This document shows positions 34,107 through 43,474 of a stretch of 64,000 nucleotides of DNA, piece by piece. The translations under genes and the position numbers were made by a program. Within the stretch, counting starts at the first letter, position 1. Each line of letters starts with the position of its first letter. This DNA is from Actinomyces israelii DSM 43320. Lineage in GTDB: Bacteria > Actinomycetota > Actinomycetes > Actinomycetales > Actinomycetaceae. Below the pieces are notes generated by a model that was not told the DNA's origin, did no database searches, and saw nothing but the letters and a program-made list of their open reading frames with translations. The DNA lies in assembly GCF_000711965.1 (NCBI RefSeq), contig NZ_JONS01000002.1, positions 151,525 to 215,524 on the forward strand, read 5' to 3'.

Positions 34107-36425
34107 TCAGTCGAGCCGGAGCTCGACGGTCTCGGCGCCCGCGGACGCCTCGACGCGCCGGCCGTCCGCCTCCAGGGCCCAGGGGCCCCGGGCGCCGCCG
34201 GCCGAGGCCGTGAGCGCTCCGCCGCGGCGGACCACCCGGAAGGCGACGGACGCGCAGCCGTCGTGCGCGGGCACCACGACCTCGCGCTCCTCGCCGTCGG
34301 CCAGGGCGAAGCAGCGCAGCGTCACCCCGTCGGCCCAGTCGGCCTCGGGCCGGTCGAGCCGGGAGGAGACCGGCAGGACGCTGCCGGGCCGCACGTAGAG
34401 CGGAAGCGTGCCGACGCCGTGGCGCTCGTGCACCCACCGGGGCCCGACAACTCTCGTCCCGTCCCACCAGGAGGTCCAGGTGCCCTCGGGCAGGTAGACA
34501 TCCGCCTCGCCGCCGGCATCCATGACGGGCGCCACGAGGAGGGCGTCGCCGAGCATGTACTGGGTGTCGACGTCCCAGGCCCCGCGGTCGCCCGGGAACT
34601 CCAGGAGCATGGAGCGCATGACCGGGGTGCCGTCGTCGTGGGCCTCGCCCGCCAGGCGGTACAGGTAGGGCATGAGGGACAGGCGCAGGGCGATGAAGCG
34701 GCGGGCAACCTCGACGGCCTCCTCGTCGAAGGCCCAGGGCACGCGCACCGAGCCCGACCCGTGGAGGCGGGCGTGCGAGGACAGCAGCCCGAAGGCCAGC
34801 CACCGCTTGAAGACCGCCGGGTCCGGGGTGCCCTCGAAGCCGCCGATGTCGTGACTCCAGTAGCCGAAGCCGCAGGAGCCCAGCGACAGCCCGCCGCGCA
34901 GGGTCTCGGCCATGGAGGCGTAGGTGGACTCGCTGTCCCCGCCCCAGTGCACCGGGTACTGCTGGCCGCCGGCGGTGGCGGAGCGGGCGAAGAGGACGGC
35001 CCGCCCCTCGCCGCGCCTGCGGCGGAGCAGCTCGAAGACGGTGCGGTTGTACAGGTGCGTGTAGTAGTTGTGCATCTTCTCCGGGTCGGAGCCGTCGTGC
35101 CAGGCGATGCCCCGCACGGGGATCCGCTCCCCGAAGTCGGTCTTGAAGCAGTCCACGCCCATGTCGACCAGCGCCTCCAGCTTGGAGCTGTACCAGGCGG
35201 CGGCCTCGGGGTTGGTGAAGTCGACCAGCGCCATGCCGGCCTGCCACAGGTCGGTCTGCCACACCCCGCCGCCGTCGGTCCGCACGAGGTAGCCGCCGGC
35301 GAGCCCCTCGTCGAAGAGGGCCGAGCGCTGGGCGATGTACGGGTTGACCCACACGCACACGCGCAGGCCCCTGGCCCTGAGGCGGGCGAGCATGCCGGCG
35401 GGGTCGGGGAAGGTGTCCGGGTCCCACACGAAGTCGCACCAGTGGAGGGCGCGCATCCAGAAGCAGTCGAAGTGGAAGACGCTCAGCGGCAGGCCGCGCT
35501 CGGCCATGCCGTCCACGAAGGAGGCGACGGTGGACTCGTCGTAGTCGGTGGTGAAGGAGGTCGTCAGCCACAGGCCGAAGGACCAGGTGGGGAGCATGGG
35601 CGGGCGGCCGGTCAGGGTCGTGTAGCGGCGCAGCACGTCCTTGGGCGCGGGCCCGTCGATGACGTAGTAGGCCAGGCGCTCGCCCTCGACGGAGAACTGG
35701 GTGCGGGCGACGGCCTCGGAGCCGACCTCGAAGGAGACGCCGCCGGGGTGATCGACGAGGACGCCGTAGCCGGCGCTGGTGAGGTAGAAGGGCACGTTCT
35801 TGTAGGCCTGCTCGGAGGCGGTGCCGCCGTCCTCGTTCCAGATCTCGACGCTCTGCCCGTTCCTGGTCAGCGGGCCGAAGCGCTCCCCCAGGCCGTAGAC
35901 GCGCTCGCCCGGGCGCAGGGACAGCTGCTCGCGCATGTAGGCGGTGCCGTCGGGGCCGGTGACGTGGGCGACGGCGCGCGGCGGGCTGGCGGTCAGGCGC
36001 CGCCCGTCGGAGCTGAACTCGGCGGTCCACTCCGCCCCCTCGTGCACGGTGACGGCCAGGGAGCCTGCTCGCAGGGTGACGGCCCGGCCGGCCCGGCCGG
36101 CCTCGCCGGTCTCGCCGGTCTCGCCGGTCTCTATGGTCTCGACGACGCCGGTGAAGCCGGCCTCGCCGGCGACCTCGAAGCGGGGGCCGCGGTCGGGGGC
36201 GCCGCGGTGGTGGACGAGCTCGACCCTGATGACGCCGTCGGCGACGGCCCTGAACGAGGCGCTCAGGAGGCCGACATTGAGGGTGTCCCCACGGGTGGCG
36301 ACGGGGCGGACGGGGGCGTGGGCGACGACGGCGCCGTCGTCCTCGACGGCGAGGTCGCGCAGGCCGCGCGCCTTGCGGACCGCGTATCCGGCGCGGTCCA
36401 TCCAGTAGCCGTTGGTGAACTTCAT
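34107..36425 (-). CDS. yicI: Alpha-xylosidase, GH31, YicI-like
   Basis: 772 residues, the same length as E. coli YicI. Starts MKFTNGYWMDRAGYAVRKA. LRPGERVYGLGERFGPLTRNGQ is in the N domain, FDCFWMRALHWCDFVWD is the YicI-specific insert, Asp430 in CFKTDFGE is the nucleophile and Asp497 in VHWGGDSES the acid/base. It releases xylose from the non-reducing end of alpha-xylosides such as isoprimeverose. Residues about 97-114 hold an ETG repeat encoded by a 9-bp tandem repeat (36102-36128). Last gene of the third ABC operon. Released xylose would go to XylA/XylB. Confidence 0.94.
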   Translation of the reverse strand: MKFTNGYWMDRAGYAVRKARGLRDLAVEDDGAVVAHAPVRPVATRGDTLNVGLLSASFRAVADGVIRVELVHHRGAPDRGPRFEVAGEAGFTGVVETIETGETGETGEAGRAGRAVTLRAGSLAVTVHEGAEWTAEFSSDGRRLTASPPRAVAHVTGPDGTAYMREQLSLRPGERVYGLGERFGPLTRNGQSVEIWNEDGGTASEQAYKNVPFYLTSAGYGVLVDHPGGVSFEVGSEAVARTQFSVEGERLAYYVIDGPAPKDVLRRYTTLTGRPPMLPTWSFGLWLTTSFTTDYDESTVASFVDGMAERGLPLSVFHFDCFWMRALHWCDFVWDPDTFPDPAGMLARLRARGLRVCVWVNPYIAQRSALFDEGLAGGYLVRTDGGGVWQTDLWQAGMALVDFTNPEAAAWYSSKLEALVDMGVDCFKTDFGERIPVRGIAWHDGSDPEKMHNYYTHLYNRTVFELLRRRRGEGRAVLFARSATAGGQQYPVHWGGDSESTYASMAETLRGGLSLGSCGFGYWSHDIGGFEGTPDPAVFKRWLAFGLLSSHARLHGSGSVRVPWAFDEEAVEVARRFIALRLSLMPYLYRLAGEAHDDGTPVMRSMLLEFPGDRGAWDVDTQYMLGDALLVAPVMDAGGEADVYLPEGTWTSWWDGTRVVGPRWVHERHGVGTLPLYVRPGSVLPVSSRLDRPEADWADGVTLRCFALADGEEREVVVPAHDGCASVAFRVVRRGGALTASAGGARGPWALEADGRRVEASAGAETVELRLD

Positions 36426-36472
36426 GGCGGGCTCCTTGGCAGGGGTGGTCGGCGGGCAGGCGTCCCGGCGTC

Positions 36473-37393
36473 CTACTTCACGGCTCCGGCGGTGACGCCC
36501 CGGGTGAGGGTCCGCTGGAAGAACAGGAAGAAGAGGAAGGTCGGGACGAGGGAGACCAGGGCGCCGGCGTTGAGGGTGGGCACGTCGAGCATGCGGTCCC
36601 CCTGGAGGCTCGACAGCGCGATGGGCACCGTCTGGTGGTTGTTGCTGGTGAGCATGACCAGCGGGATGAAGAACTCGTTCCAGGTCCAGATGAAGAAGAA
36701 GATCATGAGGACGGACAGGGTGGGGCGCACGATCGGGTAGACGACCTTCCACAGGATCTGCCAGCGGCCGGCGCCGTCGAGCTCGGCGGCCTCCAGAAGG
36801 GCGCGCGGGAAGGTGCCGAGCACGGAGGACAGCAGGTAGGTGCCGAAGGCCGACTGGATGACCGTGAAGATGATGACGATCGACCAGGGGCTGTCCGCCA
36901 GCCCGGACCTCTGGGCCATGGTGAACAGGGGGTAGATGAGGGCCTCCTGCGGAAGCATGTTGGCGATCATGAACACGGCAATGACCCAGGCGCGCCCGCG
37001 CACCCTCCCGACGCCGATGGCGTAGGCGTTCAGCAGGGACAGGAGGGCCCCGGCCACGGCCACCACGGCGGAGGTCCACACGGAGTTCCACAGCTTGACC
37101 GGGAAGTTGACACGGTTCCAGAAGTAGACCAGGCCCTCGGTGTAGAGCTCCCGGGGCCAGGACAGCGGGCTGCCGGCGGAGTAGTCCTCGGGGGACTTGA
37201 AGGCGTTCATGACCATGAGGAGGAAGGGAGCGATCATGAGCAGGGCGGCGGCGCCGACGAGGGCGAGCACGATCCAGCGGGCGGCGCCGCGGTGGAAGCG
37301 GTCGCCCTCAGGCCGCCCGGCGGTCCGGGCGGGCGGCGCGGAGGCGGGGGCGTCGGCGGCCGCAGGGGCGGGCGCAGCGGGCATGGTTGACAT
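36473..37393 (-). CDS. Carbohydrate ABC transporter permease, MalG type (third locus)
   Basis: 306 residues. An alanine/proline-rich cytoplasmic tail (1-38) is followed by six spans. EAA loop: LLEAAELDGAGRWQILWKVVYPIVRPT. C-terminus GVTAGAVK. AAGGA-type ribosome site upstream. A second ATG three codons in is possible. It follows the MalF-type gene by 2 bp and precedes yicI by 47 bp. Confidence 0.9.
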   Translation of the reverse strand: MSTMPAAPAPAAADAPASAPPARTAGRPEGDRFHRGAARWIVLALVGAAALLMIAPFLLMVMNAFKSPEDYSAGSPLSWPRELYTEGLVYFWNRVNFPVKLWNSVWTSAVVAVAGALLSLLNAYAIGVGRVRGRAWVIAVFMIANMLPQEALIYPLFTMAQRSGLADSPWSIVIIFTVIQSAFGTYLLSSVLGTFPRALLEAAELDGAGRWQILWKVVYPIVRPTLSVLMIFFFIWTWNEFFIPLVMLTSNNHQTVPIALSSLQGDRMLDVPTLNAGALVSLVPTFLFFLFFQRTLTRGVTAGAVK

Positions 37394-37395
37394 GG

Positions 37396-38346
37396 TCAGC
37401 GTCCTTCCTCGTCGCGTCGGGCCGAGCGGTTCTGGAGGACCTGGATGATCCCGGCGACGGCGATAATGACAACGGTCAGGACGGTGGAGATCGCGGCTCC
37501 GTAGCCGACCTTCGACTTGTCGAAGAAGTTGAGGTAGGAGTAGTAGCTCGGCACGAGCGTGGAGCTCTCGGGGCCGCCCCGGGTGAGCACGTAGATGGGG
37601 GCGAAGACCTTGAGGGCGGCGATGGTGCAGGTGAGCACGATGACGAATGTCTCGGGCTTGATCTGGGGGACGGTGATGGCGCGGAAGCGGGTGAACCAGC
37701 CTGCGCCGTCGAGCTCGGCGGCCTCGTAGAGCTCGGGGTCCACGCGCTGGAGGGCGGACATGAAGATGACCGTCGGGTAGCCGATCTGGATCCAGATCAG
37801 GACGAGCATGACCGAGGGCAGGGCGGTGGAGGTCGAGCCGAGCCAGTTGGGCGGGTCGGCGAGGCCCGCGCCCCGCAGGATGACGTTGACGGCGCCGGTC
37901 TGGGAGTTGAGGATCCAGTTCCACACGATGCCGGCCACGGACACGGGCAGGATCTGGGGCAGGTAGTACATGGCCCGCAGGGCGGAGGCGGTGCGCGTGC
38001 CGATGTGCTTGCCGACGTAGTCGAAGAGGACGGCCGCCAGGAGGAGGCCGATGAGGGTCGGGACGGCGACCATGGCGACGATCATGGACAGCGAGTTGCG
38101 GAAGGAGGCCCAGAAGCTCGCGTCGCCCATGAGCTCGGCGTAGTTCCCTGCCCCGATGAATCGCATCGGCGCCATCCCGCCCTTCCACTTGTGCAGGGAG
38201 TACCAGATGTTGAGCGCCAGCGGCACGAGGATGATGACGGTGAAGGAGACGAGGCCGGGAAGCAGGTAGGGCAGGTAGGCCGGGCTGCGACGGCTCCCGC
38301 GCCTCGGCGGGGCCGGCGGGGGTGCTGGGGTGGCGGATGCGGTCAT
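37396..38346 (-). CDS. Carbohydrate ABC transporter permease, MalF type (third locus)
   Basis: 316 residues with six spans after a proline-rich tail. EAA loop: LYEAAELDGAGWFTRFRAITVPQIKPE. The sequence APIYVLTRGGPESSTLVPSYYSY is typical. It pairs with the 36473-37393 product. It lies 97 bp after the binding-protein gene on the same strand. Confidence 0.91.
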   Translation of the reverse strand: MTASATPAPPPAPPRRGSRRSPAYLPYLLPGLVSFTVIILVPLALNIWYSLHKWKGGMAPMRFIGAGNYAELMGDASFWASFRNSLSMIVAMVAVPTLIGLLLAAVLFDYVGKHIGTRTASALRAMYYLPQILPVSVAGIVWNWILNSQTGAVNVILRGAGLADPPNWLGSTSTALPSVMLVLIWIQIGYPTVIFMSALQRVDPELYEAAELDGAGWFTRFRAITVPQIKPETFVIVLTCTIAALKVFAPIYVLTRGGPESSTLVPSYYSYLNFFDKSKVGYGAAISTVLTVVIIAVAGIIQVLQNRSARRDEEGR

Positions 38347-38443
38347 AATGAGCTCTTTTCGCTAAGGGGCCGACGGCGGTGCCGGGGCCCGCCGCCGTCG
38401 GGGCGGGAGGGCCCGGCGGTGCGCGGGCACCGGCGTCGGCGGA

Positions 38444-39748
38444 TCAGTGGTCGACGCCGAGCTCGGCCCTGCCCGCCTCGTAGGCGGTCTTGAGGTCGGC
38501 CAGGACCTGGTCGCCGGTCTTGGAGCCGTTGATGAGGGACTGCATGGCGGAGGTGATCTGGTCGTAGAAGCCCGCGACCGGCCAGTCGGGGTAGAAGGCG
38601 AGCCCGTCCTCGGCGTTGATCGCGGCGAAGTTCTCCGTCATGGTGCGCGTCTTGGCGTCCTCGATGGCCGCGGGGTCGCCGCTCACGGGCAGGCCGCCCT
38701 TCTGGCCGAGGACCCCCTGGACCTCCTGCGACATGGTGATGTCGATGAAGTCGTAGGCGAGATCCTTGTTCCTGGCGTTGGCGGGCACGACCCACAGGTT
38801 GCCGGAGGAGCCGAGGTGGAGGCCGGCGCCCGGGAACAGGAACTGGTCCCAGCCGGCGCTCATGTCGGCCACCAGGCGGCCGAACCACCACGACCCCGAG
38901 ACGAGCATCGGGTAGGAGCCGGCGATGAAGGCGGCGCCCGCGTCCTCGGCGGTGAGCCCGGCCGAGTCCGGGGCGACGTAGCCCCTCCTGATCCACTCCA
39001 CGAGCGTGTCGGTGCCCGTCTTGACCGGGCCCGCGCTCCAGTCGACGTCGCCCTTGAAGAGCTGGTAGGCGTCCACGAAGGAGCGGTCGGCGTGAGCGAG
39101 GATGAGCTGGTACCACAGCTGCCCCATGGGGTACTCCGAGCCGGCCTCGGCCAGCGGGACCTGCCCGGCGGCGACGAAGGCGTCGCACACGGACTCGAAC
39201 TCGGCCAGGGTCGTCGGCACGCTCAGGCCCCGGGCGGCGAACATGTCCTTGTTGTAGTAGACGAAGACGTACTCGCCGTAGTTGGGGACGCCGTACCAGT
39301 CGCCGTCGCCCATGAGGCCGTCCTCGGTGTAGCGGGCGGTGGTCTGGAGGGAGGCGGTGAGCGCCTTGTCCCAGCCGCGCCTGGAGGCCTCCTCGGTCAG
39401 GGGCTCGAGAAGGCCCTGGGAGGCGAGCTGGCCCGAGGTGGAGTTGCCCTTGTTGTACTCCATAATGTCCGGCACGTCGTCGCCTGTGAGGACGATCTTG
39501 GCGTTCTTCTGGAGCTGCTCGAAGGTCTGCGCCTCGTTCTTGACGGTGACCTCGGGGTGCTTCTCCTTGAAGATCTCGATGGCGCGGGCCCAGGCCTGGC
39601 CCATGGCCGAGTCGTCGGCCTCGTAGTCCCAGATGGTGAAGGTGTCCGAGCCCTTGCCGGAGGAGCCGCAGCCGGCGAGCCCGAGACCGAGCAGGCCCGA
39701 GGCGGTGCCGGCGGCGAGGAGGGCGTTGAAGTCCCTGCGATTGATCAT
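38444..39748 (-). CDS. Sugar-binding lipoprotein of the third ABC importer
   Basis: 434 residues from the chosen ATG. The lipoprotein signal MINRRDFNALLAAGTASGLL has lipobox LAGC near residue 27. Solute-binding blocks include VPDIMEYNKGNSTSGQLASQGLLEPL, YNKDMFAARGLSVPTTLAEF and LVSGSWWFGRL. GAGG lies 9 nt before this ATG; an ATG six codons upstream (39766) is an alternative. The operon partner YicI suggests a xylose-containing oligosaccharide ligand. Confidence 0.91.
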   Translation of the reverse strand: MINRRDFNALLAAGTASGLLGLGLAGCGSSGKGSDTFTIWDYEADDSAMGQAWARAIEIFKEKHPEVTVKNEAQTFEQLQKNAKIVLTGDDVPDIMEYNKGNSTSGQLASQGLLEPLTEEASRRGWDKALTASLQTTARYTEDGLMGDGDWYGVPNYGEYVFVYYNKDMFAARGLSVPTTLAEFESVCDAFVAAGQVPLAEAGSEYPMGQLWYQLILAHADRSFVDAYQLFKGDVDWSAGPVKTGTDTLVEWIRRGYVAPDSAGLTAEDAGAAFIAGSYPMLVSGSWWFGRLVADMSAGWDQFLFPGAGLHLGSSGNLWVVPANARNKDLAYDFIDITMSQEVQGVLGQKGGLPVSGDPAAIEDAKTRTMTENFAAINAEDGLAFYPDWPVAGFYDQITSAMQSLINGSKTGDQVLADLKTAYEAGRAELGVDH

Positions 39749-39846
39749 GGTGGTGCACCTCTTCATTGAGATTCCGGGATTGTGCTGAGGAATGGGGCCC
39801 GGCGGGAGGCGGCGGGCGGGGCCGCGCCGCCCGCGGGCGCAGCGGC

Positions 39847-40875
39847 TCAGGGCGCTCCGGGCGCGGGGCCGAGGCTCTCGCCGGCGATCACCGTGCAGGC
39901 GACGAGCCGGTGGTAGTCGGCGGGTTCCAGGCGGTCGTTCAGCAGCGCGATGAGGGCCCGGGCCGCTGAGCGGCCCATCTGCTCGCCGGGCGCGTGGGTG
40001 GTGGTCAGGGTGGGGCAGGTCATGGCCCCGAGGGTGGGCGAGGAGACGACGCCGACCACGGACGCGTCCCGGGGCACCTCCAGGCCCAGGGCGCGCAGGC
40101 CCGGCAGCAGGCCGAGCGCAGCCATGTCGTTCATGACGACGACGCCGGTGGGCGGCGCCGGGCGGTCGAGGAGCCGCCGGGCCATGGCCTGCCCCGCCTG
40201 GGGGCCGGCCTCGCAGGCGACGGCGAGGGGCTCCAGGCCGCGGGCCCGCACGGCCCGCTCGTAGCCGAGGCGTCCGCGCACCGCCGGGCCGTAGCCGGCG
40301 GCGGCCTGGGCCGCCGGGCGGCCGACGAAGGCGATCCGGCGGTGCCCGAGGCGGTGCAGCGCCCCGACGGCATCGTCGACGGTGCGCTCGAAGTCGATGT
40401 CGATGTGGGCGATGCCGGCGGGCCTGGCGGTGCGCCCCACCATGACGAAGGGGAGGCGGGCCCGGCTCAGCGCGGCGACGCGGCGGTCGGCCATCTCGAC
40501 CTCGACGAGGAGGACGCCGTCGGCCTTGCCCTGGCGGACGAGGCCGACGAGGCCCTCGCCGGCGCGCTCCTCCTCCAGGGGCCACACGGCCAGGGCGTAG
40601 CCCTCCTCGGCGGCTCCCTTCTGGGCTCCGCGGACGATCTCGAAGACGGTCTCCCCCATGGCCGTGTCGAAGCGGGGGAAGGTCATGGCCAGGGTGCGGG
40701 AGCGGCGGCTGGCCAGGCCGCGGGCCATGGCGTTGGGCTGGTAGTGGAGCTCGTCCATGGCGGCGCGGATCCGCGCGGCGGTCTGCGGGGCGACGGGCCG
40801 GGCGCCGGACAGGGCGTAGGAGACGGTGGACACGGCGACGTTGGCCCTGCGGGCGACGTCCTGCATGGTTGCCAC
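39847..40875 (-). CDS. LacI-family regulator of the third ABC/YicI operon
   Basis: 342 residues. HTH: TMQDVARRANVAVSTVSYALSGARPVAPQTA. The sensor domain ends with SVVGVVSSPTLGAMTCPTLTTTHAPGEQMG. The GTG start at 40875 has AAGGAGG 7 nt upstream; an ATG three codons later is possible. It is 98 bp upstream of the binding-protein gene on the same strand, so it probably leads the operon. Two matching operators flank its promoter at 40916 and 40978. Confidence 0.9.
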   Translation of the reverse strand: MATMQDVARRANVAVSTVSYALSGARPVAPQTAARIRAAMDELHYQPNAMARGLASRRSRTLAMTFPRFDTAMGETVFEIVRGAQKGAAEEGYALAVWPLEEERAGEGLVGLVRQGKADGVLLVEVEMADRRVAALSRARLPFVMVGRTARPAGIAHIDIDFERTVDDAVGALHRLGHRRIAFVGRPAAQAAAGYGPAVRGRLGYERAVRARGLEPLAVACEAGPQAGQAMARRLLDRPAPPTGVVVMNDMAALGLLPGLRALGLEVPRDASVVGVVSSPTLGAMTCPTLTTTHAPGEQMGRSAARALIALLNDRLEPADYHRLVACTVIAGESLGPAPGAP

Positions 40876-40915
40876 GTGCGCACCTCCTTGTGCCGGGAGC
40901 CGGGGACGATCCTCG

Positions 40916-40991
40916 TCGAAGCGTTTCGATCAGTGTGCGCCGCCTTCCGATAACGGGTCAACAAATCTGGTCGAAGATCGAACGTGTTCGA
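40916..40991 (-). promoter_or_regulatory. Promoter flanked by two LacI-type operators
   Basis: Operator 1 (40916-40929) is TCGAAGCGTTTCGA and operator 2 (40978-40991) is TCGAACGTGTTCGA. Both have arms TCGAA and TTCGA around 4 bp, and they are 62 bp apart, about six helical turns. Between them, on the minus strand, TTGACC (40961-40956) could be the -35 of lacI, with a weak ACACTG about 19 bp further. Two in-phase sites around a promoter are the layout of a repression loop. The 40876-41279 gap also holds the tkt promoter, which I could not place. Confidence 0.65.
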
Positions 40992-41279
40992 CTCGGACTC
41001 GCATCCCATGGCGTCACAGCATCGTCACTTTTTGTTCATCCACTGTATTTTGATAGGTTTGCCGGACCCTGGCCGGGTGCTGCCCCGGGTTCGCCCGCAC
41101 TGAGGGCGCCGCGGCGATGGAATCACGAGGCGCACATCTGTCCACCCGCCCGGTTGTTCGCTCTTGAGGAGCCGGGGGACGATTCCAGGGAACCGGTGGG
41201 AGGATTCCCCGGAGACCAGTCGCCGGGCGCACGCCCGTCACCGATATCCACACACGAACGCGTACGAAGGAACCTGTTA

Positions 41280-43391
41280 ATGACTACGGAGCCTACAGAC
41301 CCCACAGAGCCCGCAGAGCCCCTCCGGCTCTCGGACCTCGATCTCAGGGCGATCAGCATCGCCAAGGCGCTGGCCGCCGACGCCGTCGAGAAGGCCGGGT
41401 CCGGGCACCCCGGCACCGCCATCTCCCTGGCCCCCGTGGCCTACCTGCTCTACCAGCACGAGATGGCCTGCGACCCCTCCGACGCCCGGTGGCTGGGGCG
41501 CGACCGCTTCATCCTGTCGGCGGGGCACGCCTCGGTCCTCCAGTACATCCAGCTGATCATGGCGGGCTACGGCCTGGAGATCTCCGACCTTCAGGCGCTG
41601 CGCACCGCCGGGTCGCTGACGCCGGGCCACCCCGAGCTCGGCCACACGGTGGGGGTGGAGACGACCACCGGCCCGCTGGGTGCCGGGTTCTCCAACGCGG
41701 TGGGCATGGCCATGGCCGCCCGCTACGAGCACGGCCTGCTGGACGCCGCCGCCCCGGAGGGCGAGTCGATTTTCGACCACGTCGTCTACACGCTCATGGG
41801 GGACGGCTGCATGCAGGAGGGCGTCGTCGCCGAGGCCGCCTCCCTGGCCGGCGCCCAGCAGCTGGGCAACCTCATCGCCATCTACGACGACAACGACATC
41901 ACCATCGAGGGCAGCACGGACCTGGCCTTCACCGAGGACGTCACCGCTCGCTTCACCGCCTACGGCTGGCAGGTCATCGAGGTGGACTGGAGGGGCGACG
42001 GGGAGTACCACGAGGACCTGGCCGCCCTGCACGAGGCACTGGTGGCGGCGCGCGCCGAGACCAGCCGGCCGTCCCTGATCCGGTTGCACACGATCATCGC
42101 CTGGCCCGCCCCCACCATGCAGGGCCAGGCCTCCACCCACGGCGCGAAGCTCGGCGCCGCCGAGGTCGCCGGGCTCAAGAGGGTCCTCGGCCTGGACCCC
42201 GAGGCCTCCTTCCAGACCGGCGGCGTCCTGGAGCGCACCCGCGCCCACGCCGCCGAGCGGGCCGCCGCCGCGCGCGCCGACTGGGACGCCCGCTACGAGG
42301 CGTGGAGGGCCGCCAACCCCTCGGGCGCGGCGCTGCTGGACCGCCTGCGCTCCGGCGAGCCGCCCGCGGAGCTGGAGGCCGCCCTGCCGACCTGGGAGAC
42401 CGGGAAGTCGGTCGCCACCCGCAACGCCTCCGGAGCGGTGCTCACCGCCCTGGCGCCCGTCGTCCCCGAGCTGTGGGGCGGCTCGGCCGACCTGGGCGGC
42501 TCCAACAAGACCACCATGGTCGGCGAGCCCTCCTTCCTGCCGGCGTCCCTGGCGCAGAAGGAGGGGGACGGCCCCTACGGGCGCACGATCCACTTCGGGG
42601 TTCGCGAGCACGCCATGGGCGGCATCCTCAACGGCATCGTCCTGGACGGTCTGACCCGCGCCTACGGGGGCACCTTCCTGGTCTTCGCCGACTACATGCG
42701 GCCCACCGCGCGCCTGGCGGCGCTCATGCGGATCCCCAGCATCTTCGTGTGGTCCCACGACTCCATCGGCGTGGGCGAGGACGGCCCCACCCACCAGCCC
42801 GTCGAGCACCTCGCCTCCCTGCGGGCCATCCCGGGCTTCGACGTCGTCCGCCCCGCCGACGCCAATGAGACCGCCGCCGCGTGGGCGGAGATCCTCAGGC
42901 GCCGTCACGAGCCCGCCGGCCTGATCCTGTCGCGCCAGAACCTCCCCGTGCTGGCCTCGGCCGAGGCCGCCGCCGAGGGCGTGCGCCGCGGCGCCTACGT
43001 CCTGGCCGAGGCCGCCGACTCCCGGGGCGGCGCCGTCGCCCCGGCCGTGACCATTATCGCCACCGGATCGGAGGTGTCGGTCGCCGCCGACGCCCGCCGC
43101 ATCCTCCAGGCCGCCGGCACCCCCACCCGCGTGGTCTCCGCCCCCTGCCTGGAGTGGTTCGACGCCCAGGACGAGGACTACCGCGCCCAGGTCCTGCCCG
43201 AGGACTGCGTGAGGGTCGCCGTGGAGGCGGGCGTCGCCATGGGCTGGCGCGAGCGCGTCGGCGACGGCGGCGCGATCGTCTCCATCGACCGCTTCGGCGC
43301 CTCCGCCCCGGCCGCGGAGATGTTCGCCGACTACGGCTTCACCGGCGACAACGTCGCCTCCGTGGCGCGCGAGGCCCTCGCGCGGGCCTGA
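41280..43391 (+). CDS. tkt: Transketolase
   Basis: Transfers two-carbon units between D-xylulose 5-phosphate and aldose phosphates with thiamine diphosphate. 703 residues: ThDP domain with GSGHPGTAISLAP, LTPGHPELGHTVGVETTTGPLG and MGDGCMQEGVVAEAASLAG; pyrimidine domain with GSADLGGSNKT, HFGVREHAMGGILNG and the Asp-Ser-Ile phosphate motif HDSIGVGEDGPTHQPVEHL; C-terminal domain with TGSEVSVAADA. AAGGA lies 7 nt before the ATG. It is not beside transaldolase or zwf as in many actinobacteria but among pentose-yielding genes, which suggests a catabolic role. Divergent from lacI at 40875. Confidence 0.95.
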   Translation: MTTEPTDPTEPAEPLRLSDLDLRAISIAKALAADAVEKAGSGHPGTAISLAPVAYLLYQHEMACDPSDARWLGRDRFILSAGHASVLQYIQLIMAGYGLEISDLQALRTAGSLTPGHPELGHTVGVETTTGPLGAGFSNAVGMAMAARYEHGLLDAAAPEGESIFDHVVYTLMGDGCMQEGVVAEAASLAGAQQLGNLIAIYDDNDITIEGSTDLAFTEDVTARFTAYGWQVIEVDWRGDGEYHEDLAALHEALVAARAETSRPSLIRLHTIIAWPAPTMQGQASTHGAKLGAAEVAGLKRVLGLDPEASFQTGGVLERTRAHAAERAAAARADWDARYEAWRAANPSGAALLDRLRSGEPPAELEAALPTWETGKSVATRNASGAVLTALAPVVPELWGGSADLGGSNKTTMVGEPSFLPASLAQKEGDGPYGRTIHFGVREHAMGGILNGIVLDGLTRAYGGTFLVFADYMRPTARLAALMRIPSIFVWSHDSIGVGEDGPTHQPVEHLASLRAIPGFDVVRPADANETAAAWAEILRRRHEPAGLILSRQNLPVLASAEAAAEGVRRGAYVLAEAADSRGGAVAPAVTIIATGSEVSVAADARRILQAAGTPTRVVSAPCLEWFDAQDEDYRAQVLPEDCVRVAVEAGVAMGWRERVGDGGAIVSIDRFGASAPAAEMFADYGFTGDNVASVAREALARA

Positions 43392-43474
43392 GACCCGGCG
43401 GGGGCCGGCTCGCCTCCTGGCTCCCGCCGTCGTCGAGCGGGGCGAGTGCGTCACGCCGTGCCGGCCAGTCCTCT

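Noticed and set aside
36080..36130. Tandem repeats as a possible CRISPR array
   Set aside because: The units are 9 bp, contiguous, in frame and inside a coding region; there are no spacers. No CRISPR array was seen anywhere in the window.
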